64,000 nt of DNA. It comes from Trochalopteron elliotii. Taxonomy: Eukaryota; Chordata; Aves; Passeriformes; Leiothrichidae. Both the position numbers and the translations under genes were made by a program. Under the pieces are notes generated by a model, which saw nothing but the letters and a program-made list of their open reading frames with translations, searched no databases and was not told the origin of the DNA. The stretch is from NCBI GenBank assembly GCA_024734555.1, contig JANPWX010000033.1:6749798-6813797 (forward strand), in the 5' to 3' direction. This document shows, piece by piece, positions 42,201 through 52,800 of the stretch (position 1 is its first letter; each line of letters opens with the position of its first letter).

Positions 42201-45200
42201 GATTATTGTGCTTGTTTTGTCTGCAGGAAGTTTGAACTAAGAAGCTCTAATGCATCTGCCCAGTTCCAAGTGTTCTTCAAGGAAAATGGTTTCAAAATCT
42301 TAACTCTGGTTTATCCATCAAAGCAGTTGCCCCCCTCAGTCAAGAACATATTGCCATTCAGTCCAGTTATTTATAGCACTCAAAGGAAAGTACTAATAAA
42401 AATGGTTTCAGTTCTCAGTACTCAATGGAGCATTTGCTGTTGAGAAGTGAAAATGAATGTGAACTGCTCAGAGCTGTGACAGGTCCTGGGCTGGTCCAGC
42501 TTTAGTTTCCTCCAGGTGCCTCCTGCTGCCCAGCTGCTCCATGGCTTGGAGCACCCAGACACCCTGAACATTCATTCATGGCCAGGACACAGCTGGCTCA
42601 GACTGAAACTGAAAATCATGTCAAATTCCCAACTTAGCAACAGCCTGGATGGAGTTCCTCATTGAACTAAAGCAATCCAGAGATCAGCTGGCATGAAAAT
42701 GCCCCCAGGACAGACAGTGTCAGAGCCACATGATCTGCAGCTGCACAATTGGGCAATTCCATGAGAGGTGTGGAAGGGACACTCATCCTGTCCTTACCTT
42801 GCACTGCTCTACTTTATTTCCAGCTTCATCCATCTCTTCCTTAAGAGATTCTATTTTTGAAGGATGCACTTGGAAATTTGTGCCTGAAGTCTTGTGGGCT
42901 TGGTTGTATCTGGGGAAGAGAAGTTTCATTTGGTGAGAATTAATATTCAACACAAATCTGCATTTGTGGCTCCCTTGGAATTGGTTTCTTTCAACAGGAA
43001 ACAAACCCCACAGTTCCAGAGGTTTTCCAACAGAACTAAAAGGTTCAAAAGACACCATTCATGACATGCTGACATAATCCAACTATAAAAATCACCAGGG
43101 ATCTGCCCCAGTCTGTAACATGGGTGTAGAGTATGCTGAAAATGGCTCCACCAATTCTCAGGGCAGTGTAAAACCATTTCAAGGCACTCAGGAGTGAGAT
43201 GAATGGCCCAGGGCCCTCCCAAGGAGATGTTTCCATACAGGGCTGTAAAACCACTTGGTGTGGTCACACAGAGAGATTCCTGTTCCCTCTTTAGGGTAAA
43301 AACTTCAGTGACTCCTTACTTAAGTTAAACACTTGTATGAACTGGAAACTGGATGAGTTTCCAACATTTTTCCAATTATATACCAGCATGTAAGAACTCC
43401 AAAATCTTGATTCTGTTTGGATCTAGCAGTCATGGGCCCTTTTCTGGTGTAACTTAAATGTAAGCTTGTCCTTTTTCACCTATTGCCTGCTCAGAGCAGC
43501 ATTTCAGTAGCAAGCACTGGATCAGAGCAGGTGCCATGAGGTGCCAACAAGCAGTTCACGTGGACAGAAAAGCACTCAGTACCTGCAATACTCTCCTACC
43601 TTCCCCTTGCAGAATCCCAGTCCAGCACCAGCTTTGCAAGCTGCTTCCTCTGCTTCTGAATGTTTGGGATCTCTGTCTGAAATGACAATTAGGGGCTTAC
43701 ATTGAATTTTAAATTGTGCATTGTAACAAATGACACGTTGCAGGTTTCCTACCCACTTTCCACCACTAACACAGGGCTCCTCAAAGCAGTTTTTTAATAC
43801 CAGCACTGAGATAAACCACTTTTGCTCAGTTTATGCATCAATCCAGATGTGTTTCTCCTCCCAGGCTGAGCTGGCTCACCTCTGTCAGCAGGCACAGTGG
43901 GTCTATAACTTCTCTCTCAATCTGTACTTCATGCTGGGAGAGCTCCATTGCCAGTTTATTCTCTGCATCCCCACAGGTATCCAGCATTTTCCTGTAAGAA
44001 TCACAGGGAATTGTCATGGGAGTCACCACGGACTGAAAAGGAAGGATTCAAGGCAGAGCAGAGCTTTGGAAAGCTTTGTGCTGTATAAAACAAAGCCTCC
44101 CTTCATGGCCTGAACCCAACTGCTCTGTTCTGTCTTGGAGAAATCTGGGATAGGCAGGTGGTGTTACCAAACATTTGTCTTCTAAATTCCTGAGCCCTGA
44201 CAACACTTTGGAGGCTTTTAGGCACCCAGGTGATTATACCAGCCCTGAGGGCACAGAAGTCAGTATTTATTTCCAAGCCCATCCTTCCATCTCACCAGAT
44301 GCAGGAAAAATTGCTCAATGCAGTATTTCATTTTCTCCTAAGCCCCTTTAATGTGACGGCCTTAACACCCTAATTCCCAGCAATCCCATCCCCAGCAGTC
44401 TCAGGCTCTGAACCCATGATTTAACCTTCATTTTATGCTTGTTATAAGGAAAACCCCTACTCTGAAAGATTTTTATCCAGGTTTAAATCTCCTGCAGTGG
44501 CTCAGAAATATGTTCTCAAAGGTTTCTAAGGTCATTCTACACTTTCTCCATAAGAATTCCCACCAGCAATGAAAAGAACCCACTTGGCTCCAGGAATTCA
44601 GCACATTGAGGTTCATTTGTTTCAGCCACTTTCCTGTAAAGTGTAAATAACCATTTTGCCAGGACAGATAAATTGGGGCTACTTTGAACTAGGAGCCATT
44701 AATGCAAACTGACATTATTTTAAGCCATCCATTCAAACCTGCAGAATGCAGTTTAAAATAAAAATGCAGTTTAATTGTATAATACACAACATTTTAAACT
44801 TCAAATGGAGATGATAATTCTACTAACCCACAAGGAAAAAAGCCATTTTAAAAGCTTTTATGATAGCAGAGAACCAGAATCCTCTGGAATGCAATTCGGC
44901 CTAAAACTTGTTTCCAAATCATTCCAGAAAAACTGCTGACTCACTGTTTCTCCCTTTGGATTAGAGAAAAAAAATCTAGAAATATTAAGTTTTATTAGAC
45001 TGAAACCAGCCTTTGTGCACCCAGAGGCTCTAATTAGAGCCCTGCAGGCAATAAGATGTCAGACATCAAGTCAGGAAAAAGAGGCAAACACTTACCCCAG
45101 CAGAGTTTCATCACTCAGCTGGATGGATCCTTCTTGCATATTTTGAGCCAGAGCTGTTAGAGGAAGTTTTTTCTGTGGAACAGAAGGAACAGTGCTTAGC

Positions 45201-48200
45201 TTAGTGCTGCTCACTCTTTCCAGCTTCCCTAGCACATCCCCTCTCAGGTTTTGCTCCTCTTCCATATGGTTTCTATTACACAAACACAGCTCATTCTTGG
45301 ACTCCAAGAAAATGCCAAGTCACAAAAAGTTTCAAGCCCCAAGACTCCTGTTCTCAGACACTCTGAAAAGCACTTTCTTCTCAGTTTTAGCTGGAATGAC
45401 TGGCCCGAAGCATATCTCAACCACTGTCAAGGAGAGATAAACAGCTTTCAGCTGAGATTTAAGCAACCAGCTTGTCATGCCCCAGAGGTCCTGTGTGCCC
45501 CTGCTCTCAGGTCTCTGTTACTCAATAAAAGGAGAAAGTGTCAATGTGAATTATTTCTGGTCCTGATGCTTTAAGAAAACCTACCTAGGGCTTTGCTAAG
45601 GAGGGGCAGAAATCAAGTGTGTACAGAAAACCATTTCCAGCCAGCTGGAGGTGTCAGTGTCCAAGGGCAGCTCCAGATGTGAGGAGCTGGGTCAGAGCTG
45701 CAGATTATCTTCCCCTAGTTGGGTGTCAGGAGAGCTCCAAGCACCCAGCAGATTGCAGGGACAAGAAGTGTCCTGGCACTGCTGAGGTGTTCCCAGGCTG
45801 TGCTGTGCTGAGATGGGGTTTCACTGAGGTTTCACTGGGGTTTCACCAGTGCCAGCAGAGAGCTCCAGGCACCCAGCAGATTGCAGAGACAAGAAATGTC
45901 CTGGCACTGCTCAGGTGTTCCCAGGCTGTGCTGTGGTGCTGATGAGGTTTCAGTGGTGTTTCACTGGGGCTGCACTGGAATTTCACCAGTGCCAGAGTGA
46001 GCTGCTCTGACAGAACTTGGCTCCCTGGGCTGCAGTGAGGGCTGAGCTGGCCTGGCAGGGGCAGCAGGGTGGCAGGCAGGGCTGTACCCACACATACAAG
46101 CTGTACTCACATGTCTCTTGTCAGGGTCAGTGCCATGCTGGCCCTGCAGACAGGCAATCAGTCTCTTCTGGGCCAGGTGACACACAGACCTCACCGTGTC
46201 CAGCCTCCTCTCGATCTGTTCAGCCCCAGGGGACAGGGCAGGAAGAGAAAACAACACAAAAACCAGAAGTTATTTCCCTGGCCTCAGCAGAAAACCTTCC
46301 CCCCCTGCACCGCACGTCGCTCCGGGTTGCAGATTTCTCAAATTCTCCAGCTTACAAAGAAGTGCAGCTGCTTAGCAGAAGTGCCTGGCAGCAAAAATGC
46401 TTGGGGGGGAGATTGAAATTGGTTTTTTTCTTCAGTGGCACAGAAATTCAGTCAGAGCTCATGGCACTGCAAAGTGGGAAAGGGAAAAAATGCTGCCCTG
46501 CTTGGCACCTCAGCAAAAAGGGAATCAGGGTGACAGTTGCCATCTGAGATGGATGGCACATCCAGGTATCTCAGACACTCATTTAGGGAGAAAACTGTGG
46601 GAAAACTTGTAATTTTCACTGTGACCTTGTAAAGCAGGTGCTGAAGACACATCTGACAGCTCCTTCCCACTGTACAAACGTGTACTCCAGGCTCCTCCTG
46701 CATGTCCTCCCCTGGCTGTTAAACACAAGGACAAAGCTCCCACAGGCTGAGCAAAACAGTATTTTCAGGAGGAGTCTACTGGGATTCAAATAGGTTATGG
46801 AATTCAAGAAATAGGACTCCAAGCCCAAACAAGAGTTCTGTTTATCAGCATCTAATTCAAACATGGCTTAATACACAGCCTGAGAATGGGACAAACATAT
46901 ACACGATAAACTGTACTTTTAAGGGATTCTAAGCAAGGAATTTGGACTATTTTATTTCAAAGAACACCAAAAACAAACAAAGTGATGAGCAGTGGGACAG
47001 AACTGCTCATGGCACTGAGCTCTCCGTGCACAGCACCCAAAGAATGCTGTTTATCTGCATTTTGATGACTCACCAAGAATAACAGGAGGCCCTTTGGAAT
47101 GGATTCTATTTAAAAAGCAAGGGGAAAAAATATCTGCAGAAATAATCTGAACAGATTCCAGTTTTTTATACAGTTCTAAAATCACTTGTATTATATTTTC
47201 AGGAGGGCAATATGAACCCAAGTTGAAGTGCTCAAAAAGCTCAGTAATAATCTGTTAGAGTAGAATAAGCTGCAGAGAAGCTGCCTAGAGATTGCTCTGA
47301 GTGCACAAAGCTCTGCCTTTTATCTACAGAGCATGGAGCAACAAATTCAAAATTAAGTCCAGGTGGAAAATGTCCATATGGAGATCAAAGAACAAGCAGG
47401 TATTGTTTGTGGTCTATTGTTGCAGCTAAGATAATTCACTGCTCTTGTGTCATCTTCAAAATGAAATTCTGGAATGGTTTGGGTTGGAAGGGACCCTGAA
47501 GACCATCCATGGGCAGGGATACCTTCCACTGTCCCAGGCTGCCCCAAGCCCTGTCCAGCCTGGCCTGGGACACTGCCAGGGATCCAGGGGCAGCCACAGC
47601 TTCTCTGGGCACCCTGTGCCAGGGCCTGCCCACCCTCACAGGGAGGAACCACCACCACCACATTCCAAATCATCCTCTTGTTACCCAAGAATTCATTTTT
47701 GCAAGGTCAGGAAGTTAAAACTTCTAAGACTGAGCATAGGGTTTTCCCCCACCTGGGACAGGGTGACATCCTGCAGCTGAGCCACCTGTGAGAGCCTGGC
47801 ACATCCCAAAGCCCTGGGCAGCCCTGGAGGGTGGCTCAGGTTCCCTGGAAAGGCACCCACGCTCCCAGCAGCCTCTTTCCAGGCACCCTGAACTGCAGAT
47901 CCAGGGCAGATGACTGATAGGAGGAACATGACCCCAAAACTTCACAGTCATACCCTCTCCTCTCTGATCTGCTTTCTAGTGCAAAGATGTCAAGAAAACC
48001 ACAAAGGACATTCATCTCCTTCAAGCCACCTCTGAAGTGACAATGTGACCCACAGGCCACTCTGTCTGTCCCCTCAGGGCATCCCCAGAGCACAGAACAT
48101 CACACAACTGCTTTATTATCTGCCACAGGGCCATGCCAGAAAGCAGGGCTATTTTAAAGGCCTTTTCAGTACTGAATTATAGCCTTTGTCTTCAGATGAA

Positions 48201-49834
48201 ACACATTGAACAGACACTCGAAATGGAGCACAACCCTTCAGAATACAGAATAAAAAAAAGCTGTAACAATCCTGTGGCAAAGCCTGAGCTAAATATAAAA
48301 AAGCCCAACTGTGAACCATGTTTGTGAAGTGAGCAGCACCACGTTTCCAAACTCTTGGGTTAGATAAGAGCCTCCTGCCCCTGCACAAGCCCCCAAGAAC
48401 AAACAAACAAGTGAGTAAATTCTTCCACTTGGGTGTAGCCAGGCTGCTCGGGGCCTGGGAAAGCCTTGCTTGCAAAATTTTTTTGGCAACAAGCAGCAGA
48501 GCTTTTGGCTTTCACTTCTTGTTACTATTCTGCAGCTAAGCAAGAAAGCAGATGGGCCCTCGCAGGCCAGCAAGGTGTTTAACATCCTCTGAGGCACTGA
48601 GCTGCACATCTCCTCAGAAATTAAGAACAGAACTGTCAACCTGGGAAGGTAGTTTTAGTTTAAATAAAGCAATCCCCTGAAAACAGGGTGAAATGTTTCA
48701 ATTACACTGGCACAGGGTACCCAGAGAAGCTGTGGCTGCCCCTGAATTCCTGGCAGTGCCCAAGGCCAGGCTGGACAGGGCTTGGAGCAGCCTGGGATAG
48801 TGGAAGGTGTCCCTGCCCATGGCAGGGGTTGCACTGGATGGGCTTTAGGGTCCTTTCCAACCCAAACCAGTCTGGGATTCTGTAATTCCATGTATTTGTG
48901 CTGAATTCATGTTTGAAGGCTGACACCTGAACCTGGGCAGCCGCAGAGCTCTGAGCCAGATGCATTTCCATCATCTGCTTGACTCCCCTGGTCCATCTGC
49001 AGACCCTGACCTCAAGCAGGCTGAGATGATTTGTAATTAATCAGAAATAACCACCACACTCGAGGTCCCAGGAGCAGCCAGCCTGACTTCCCTCACCAGT
49101 CTGTGTTCTTTTTATAAACCCTTCATACAGAAACCAGAGGAAGACAACTATGTAGGACAAGTCTGCAGGCAAATTTGCTCTGTGGAATCAGTCACCCTGG
49201 TTAATGTGACAGGTGCAGTTTAAATTCCACCACGAAAGTCGTGTTTGATGAGATGATAAGTCTGCACAAAGATGACAAGTCTGCAAACAAATCGATGTCA
49301 GCATGACAAATCTGAGAACAGAAATCACAGCTAAACAAGAAGCATTTGTACACTTACTTCAGGCAATAACAGACTTTATTAGTGAGCAGTTGGAATGATT
49401 TCTGTGCCACTTCTCTCAAGGCCCAGTTGATCTGTTCAGGTGAGAGCAGTGAGGACAGAAACCAGCTGTGCCCAGCCAGGGTTTCTTCATCCTCCCCAGA
49501 CAGACTGGCAAGTCATCAGCACCAATGGTGTGTGGGTTTATCAGCCTGTTCATCTCATTAAAAGCCAGAATGGTTCCTCCTCCACTGTACCAAGCCATGT
49601 GATTGGACTCAGAAACAGAAGTAACTGAGTTTTCCTACTCAAAATGTACCCCTGTTTCTTCATGTGCTGGCAAGTCAGACATCCAGGGTTCCATCCCTGA
49701 CACGTGCAGTGTTTTATCCCCACTCCACAAACCTTAGAAGGCTCACACATCACAACATAAAAAAAAAAAAATCATATGAAGCGTGTTACAATACCTGCAA
49801 CAGGTCCTCACTGAGTACCTCTGTTCTCTCAGCC
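27147..49834 (-). CDS. ARHGAP17: Rho GTPase-activating protein 17 (RICH1/nadrin), all but exon 1
   Basis: ARHGAP17 is a BAR-RhoGAP protein that inactivates Cdc42 and Rac1. It works at tight junctions (with AMOT/Pals1) and in exocytosis. Nineteen exons read right to left: 49795-49834, 46111-46215, 45096-45172, 43880-43991, 43600-43676, 42798-42909, 42070-42138, 41831-41912, 39514-39641, 39025-39136, 38403-38484, 37930-38010, 37186-37299, 36744-36835, 36463-36619, 34982-35206, 32928-33091, 31680-32270 and 27147-27277. They sum to 2551 nt, 849 residues plus stop, and every junction is GT..AG in phase. With the missing first 17-18 residues the length is about 867, against 881 in human. Domains: BAR (to about residue 245), RhoGAP (about 250-440), a proline-rich SH3-binding tail and a PDZ ligand ESTAL. 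The catalytic Arg, Lys and Asn are all present. Confidence 0.95.
28302..28410 (-). mobile_element. CR1 LINE 3' fragment
   Basis: A short inverted copy: cacagaatcccagaatgggc, ctggaagggaccttaaatcc, then gccattggcagggacag, then a breakdown of similarity. Confidence 0.7.
29760..29885 (-). mobile_element. CR1 LINE 3' fragment
   Basis: The inverted copy carries ggggcagggacacctcccat, ccaacctggccttgcacac and gccacagcttctctgggca. Its extreme 3' end is missing. Confidence 0.75.
31680..32270 (-). CDS. ARHGAP17: ARHGAP17 large proline-rich exon
   Basis: This exon is 591 nt, 196 full codons. It begins AVKKPAPAPPKPANPPPGQP, includes APRRYSSSLSPIQAP and PRPRPVPKPRNRPSVPPPP, and ends TASKIVT. The PxxP motifs bind SH3 proteins such as CIP4 and Pacsin. 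It is shorter than in human between TPPLGK and TLPRPRP. Confidence 0.93.
32338..32608 (+). mobile_element. CR1 LINE 3' fragment
   Basis: The forward copy (antisense to ARHGAP17) carries ggggaatggcttcccactga, tgtggctgcccctggatccc, gggacagtggaaggtttccc and a diverged 3' end (cttttccaatcaaaaccat-like). Confidence 0.83.
32928..33091 (-). CDS. ARHGAP17: ARHGAP17 exon 18
   Basis: This exon is 164 nt. It encodes TSKSKDSTSAGTPPPVRNGS and ends PQNAAGPSPHALRR, matching human QPHNAAGPSPHTLRR. The donor gtgtgt lies in a CA-repeat run. It is not divisible by three, so it should be constitutive. Confidence 0.9.
33200..33345 (+). mobile_element. CR1 LINE 3' fragment
   Basis: The forward copy has gggtgcccagggaagtggtgg, then cacgtggatgtggcacctga and tgctgggttgatggg. 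This is the second CR1 block pattern, as in the copy at 4375. Confidence 0.72.
34261..34832. repeat. About 43-bp minisatellite in ARHGAP17 intron 17
   Basis: About a dozen degenerate copies contain caattctggaacacccagaa and then gtgtgtgttattttatta. Some copies lack the tail. Read in the ARHGAP17 sense, each unit gives an AACACACAC-type motif. The array begins about 150 nt downstream of the exon 17 donor. Confidence 0.9.
34982..35206 (-). CDS. ARHGAP17: ARHGAP17 exon 17, probable cassette exon
   Basis: This exon is 225 nt, exactly 75 codons, with matching end phases, so it can be skipped in frame. It encodes FGVKVLEFPATPRRCGTVNR, LTSPAFQPPLPP and an Ala/Pro-rich run. It corresponds to the stretch of about 78 residues missing from the shorter human isoform as I recall it. 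The acceptor is tctctctgtag and the donor gtaaga. Confidence 0.9.
35258..35278. repeat. (CAG)7, read as (CTG)7 in ARHGAP17 sense
   Basis: Seven uninterrupted CAG triplets lie 52 nt upstream of the exon 17 acceptor in transcript orientation. Confidence 0.95.
35668..35720 (+). mobile_element. CR1 LINE extreme 3' fragment
   Basis: Only the tail remains: gttggaatgagagatcttta followed by cttttccaacccaaatcatt. Confidence 0.5.
36463..36619 (-). CDS. ARHGAP17: ARHGAP17 exon 16
   Basis: This exon is 157 nt. It encodes DEDFNVSGAFVAVP, HTGNDYECGTLERKRPLSMT and EGDLLKKE, just C-terminal to RhoGAP. TLERKRPLSM is a conserved basic/Ser segment. Confidence 0.93.
36744..36835 (-). CDS. ARHGAP17: ARHGAP17 exon 15, end of RhoGAP
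   Basis: This exon is 92 nt. It encodes SLAEMAAATSVHVVAVIEPI and IQHADWFFPG, the last RhoGAP helices. The donor is gtgagt. Confidence 0.93.
37186..37299 (-). CDS. ARHGAP17: ARHGAP17 exon 14, RhoGAP Asn motif
   Basis: This exon is 114 nt. It encodes YLIKFLAKLAQNSDVNKM and NIAIVLGPNLLWAKNEG. The Asn of GPNLLW matches the conserved RhoGAP Asn that contacts the GTPase. Confidence 0.94.
37930..38010 (-). CDS. ARHGAP17: ARHGAP17 exon 13, RhoGAP
   Basis: This exon is 81 nt. It encodes IQDQDKKLQELWRICNRL and PEHYRVNF. It joins the next exon at a split Arg codon (AG|G). Confidence 0.92.
38403..38484 (-). CDS. ARHGAP17: ARHGAP17 exon 12, RhoGAP Lys motif
   Basis: This exon is 82 nt. ALKSYLRELPEPLM is the second RhoGAP consensus box, with the conserved Lys and the LRELPEPL motif. 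The donor is gtaagc. Confidence 0.94.
39025..39136 (-). CDS. ARHGAP17: ARHGAP17 exon 11, arginine finger
   Basis: This exon is 112 nt. GLFRIAAGASKLKKLK carries the catalytic Arg finger of RhoGAPs (GLFRxxG box). It is followed by LDEFYSDPHAVA. The activity residue is intact. Confidence 0.95.
39514..39641 (-). CDS. ARHGAP17: ARHGAP17 exon 10, BAR-RhoGAP junction
   Basis: This exon is 128 nt. It encodes KWTEKPAFGTPLEEHLKRSG and then IPIEACV-type sequence (VPIEACVMMLLETGMREE), the beginning of RhoGAP. Confidence 0.94.
40600..40738 (+). mobile_element. CR1 LINE 3' fragment
   Basis: The forward copy has cccaggccaggctggacagg, gggacagtggaaggtgtccc and cccttccaacccaaacctttg, in ARHGAP17 intron 9. 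Confidence 0.82.
41831..41912 (-). CDS. ARHGAP17: ARHGAP17 exon 9, BAR
   Basis: This exon is 82 nt. LLEAQADYHRKALAVIEKVL is the last BAR helix, ending PEIQAHQ. The donor is gtaaag. Confidence 0.93.
42070..42138 (-). CDS. ARHGAP17: ARHGAP17 exon 8, BAR
   Basis: This exon is 69 nt, 23 codons, phase 0. It encodes DQLAADMYSFVSKEGEYARC and ends FVT. The donor is gtgagt. Confidence 0.92.
42798..42909 (-). CDS. ARHGAP17: ARHGAP17 exon 7, BAR
   Basis: This exon is 112 nt. It encodes YNQAHKTSGTNFQVHPSKIE and LKEEMDEAGNKVEQCK. Human has Trp in place of the first Tyr and GLPSK in place of VHPSK. Confidence 0.93.
43600..43676 (-). CDS. ARHGAP17: ARHGAP17 exon 6, BAR
   Basis: This exon is 77 nt. It encodes TEIPNIQKQRKQLAKLVLDW and then DSARGR. 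Acceptor tttcag; an alternative acag 4 nt further in would break the frame. Confidence 0.9.
43880..43991 (-). CDS. ARHGAP17: ARHGAP17 exon 5, BAR
   Basis: This exon is 112 nt. It encodes KMLDTCGDAENKLAMELSQH and EREVIDPLCLLTE. The donor is gtgagc. Confidence 0.93.
45096..45172 (-). CDS. ARHGAP17: ARHGAP17 exon 4, BAR
   Basis: This exon is 77 nt. It encodes KKLPLTALAQNMQEGSIQLS and DETLLG. The donor is gtaagt. Confidence 0.93.
45731..45986. repeat. Tandem duplication, 128-bp unit, two copies
   Basis: Two copies (45731-45858 and 45859-45986) each start agagctcca and share cacccagcagattgcag, tcctggcactgct and gtttcactg. They lie in ARHGAP17 intron 3. Confidence 0.88.
46111..46215 (-). CDS. ARHGAP17: ARHGAP17 exon 3, BAR
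   Basis: This exon is 105 nt, 35 codons, phase 0. It encodes IERRLDTVRSVCHLAQKRLI and QGQHGTDPDKRH. The donor is gtgagt. Confidence 0.93.
47466..47647 (-). mobile_element. CR1 LINE 3' fragment
   Basis: The inverted copy is well preserved: ggaatggtttgggttggaag, tccactgtcccaggctgccc, gccacagcttctctgggcac and ctgcccaccctcacaggga. Confidence 0.88.
48705..48890 (+). mobile_element. CR1 LINE 3' fragment
   Basis: The forward copy has cccagagaagctgtggctgc, cttggagcagcctgggatag and cctttccaacccaaaccagt, ending near gggattctgtaattcc. Confidence 0.87.
49795..49834 (-). CDS. ARHGAP17: ARHGAP17 exon 2, short
   Basis: This exon is only 40 nt: 1 nt and 13 codons (AERTEVLSEDLLQ), too short to appear as an ORF. 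It links a missing first exon (about 17 residues starting MKKQFNR in human) to exon 3. Acceptor ttag, donor gtattg. Confidence 0.9.
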
Positions 49835-52800
49835 CTAAGGGAGGAAAAAAGACAATTGTCAAACAATTGGCATGTTCAGGGTCACAGATTGCCTCAACAA
49901 TTCCAACAAAACCTGCTCAGTTCCAAGTTATAACCCCATTACTGCCCCTGCTGCAAACACCAGCATGTTCAGCATGTCACAGGCAGCCCTGGCTCCCAGC
50001 ACAGGGAGTTTGGGAAACCCTGACATCCCTGGAATGCCCAGCCCACAGCACAAATCCACTGCACCAAGCTCCAAATGGTATTTCCAACTGCACATGGAGT
50101 AACCCAAAGCAAACTGCAACCAATGCACCAGAATATAAAGGAATATAAAACCATGAGAGGAGCAGGAGAGCCACCATCACCTCTGTACTGCAGCACTGCA
50201 GAGCTTTATCCCTCAGGAGGAGTGGGAATGGCAGTCTGAAGCTTCCCTTAACCCCCCACACACAAAACCTTCACCAGAAACCTCCCATCACCTCATCTTG
50301 CTGAACTCCTTAATACTAAAACAGAGGGTCTGGTACTTGAGAAGCTCATCAGAAGTTAATGGTATTCCCAGGAAAGTCTGTCTTCAAAAGAAAACCCCTG
50401 ACTGCTTCCACACACTTCAGACAAAAGCTACAGACACACTCCTGTGTTTACACACACACTTCCACACCTTTTGTCATCCCAGTTTACACAAACTTTAAAT
50501 TGTTTCATGCTGACACAGGTTTATTTGTTGTTGGCTCTCTGGCTCTAACAGTGATTGATTCTCCCTCTGCCAGGCCTACAAAATAAAGATAAATCCAGTT
50601 CACCTTGATCTCTCCCTCTGCTGCTCACCGTTACTACACATCCACACCATGGAGCACTTGGAGGGACTCCAGGACACTCTTTTCCTGTTCAGAGAGTTTC
50701 CCCTGCTGCTGCCAGAGTCCCTCAGCTACTCCAGACTTTATCAGATTCTGCAATCTGTCAAATCACCCGCTGCAAACCTGGGCAGGCACGGAAAGCTCCT
50801 GTTCCTGATCAGCCTCAGCAGCTGAACGTGCCAAAAGCCTCCAAGGAAAAGATTCCTGCAGGTTTGGGTGGGTGTTTTTAAAGCATTTATTTGACTTCGA
50901 TTTTACAGCACATTATCTGCTTGAACTAGTTGTGAACCACAAGGTGTTTAATAATTAAATGCCTGAATAAAGTAAAAGCTCCAAACCTCAGCCAGACTCA
51001 GACAATAGCAGCTGAAATACTCTGACAGCACTGGAATATTTATTTGTTGAGGAAAACACAGACAAGATTGATAAACTTTTCTCCCATCCAAACAGAAATA
51101 TTCTGTCTGACGGAAATTACATCCTGTTAGAGAGCAATTATTTATACTTATTATTTATAGGTATCTATTTTATCCCTGCAAAACCCACTCTGCTGCAGCC
51201 ACAACTTTAATTCAAACCCCCTCAAATATTAGAACAGAGCTTCCCTACAACTTTAGAGTAATACAAAGTTTGATCTCCCCTTCCTTTTTCCTGGGATATT
51301 CTATCCATGGGAGTGAAAAGCAATAATGGCTCAGTGCTTGGTAGCAGAAGTTTGTTCTCAGTTTAAAGTGTGGTTACCCACATACTATGGATTGTCATAT
51401 GAAGTGCAAAATAATTGTACTTATTTTTCTTAAGCTCTCTTTGTACACTGAACTGGCTTCTCCAGGAGCTAAAGGACAATGCAGATCCCCCTGTGGGATG
51501 CTGTCCCCAGCCCTGGGTGGCAGCAGGAGCGTGGCCAGGCAGAGTCACAACAGCTCCTGGTGATGATGTCAGGCTTGGAAGTGCACTGAGGGAAGACCTC
51601 ACCCTTCCTGCAGGCCCACATTCCACCTTTAATAAGGAAGCCAAGAAAGAGCCACTAAATAATGTTGTTTTTCAGTGATCACAACCATGAAAGAGAAAAC
51701 ACAACCCTGTGATAGCAGCACAGCCCAGCTCCTCTCTGCACAGGGGCAAGCAGCAAACCATCAAAGGGACCTGGCTCCTCTGGCATTAACCTCTGTCTCC
51801 CTTGGAATTACAGGTACGACCAGTTTGAAGTTTACATCCAACTGCAGCTTCGAGGGATGCTAACTCCTTCTGCCAGCTAACCAGGGAAGCAGCAAATGTC
51901 TAAAAAAGAACAGATTTCCTTTTTCACTGCTAAACTTCTGTCCTCAGCCCTTGTTAGGGCTTATTTGCACCTTATCTAACTGAAGCAATGAAGAAACCCT
52001 TCTGGAATAAAGAACTGGATTCCAGTTCTTGATCTGGAATCCTTCTGGAATCAAGAACACTGCAGAGTGTTCCCAAGGGCTTCCCCAAGCCCAGCAGTGC
52101 TGGTCACTGGCCACCAGCCTGGAGACCCTGCACTGGAGCTTCCTTCCCCCATGGGACACCCTGAGCCCAGCCCAGCCCAGGCTGAGCCTCTGAAGGCCAG
52201 GCTGCAGCAGCCAGGGCTGTTCACATTCCCAGAGCTCAACTCCACTCAGGCCAAACAGTTAAACCAGGGTTGCAAAATGAGGTCCCTCTAAGCCATTAAT
52301 AATGGGGAAAGCACACCCTGCCCAACCCCTCACCATGGTCCTGCAGGAGTTGTCCCTGTGCCTTGGGAGGGCAGGACCCACAGGAAAATGGGGACCAGAG
52401 CCTCCCCACACCCCTGGTGACAGAGGTGGCAGTCCCAGAGGTGGTGCTGGCACAGCAGGGCACAGGCAGCAGCCCAGGAATGTTGGCTTGGGCATGCAGG
52501 GCTGGCACCCCACCTACCACAGCAACAGCACCAGGGCCTTCAGCTGCCCAAATCCAAAATATCTGCCAGCCTGGCAGTGCTCCACTGCAGCAGAATGGAG
52601 CTACTCCCCTGGGAAAGGAGTTTCTGAGAACTGAAGCTTCTCTGCTACACCACAAGAACCTTGACATGAATCAACTGGCCCTAAGTCAGCAGTGCATTTT
52701 AAAAGACTGATTGTAGAAACACAACAGAACAAGCACTTGTTATGGCTGTAATAATCCTCTTAATGACAAAAGGGGATAAAACTAGTTACTTCTCTGAAAT

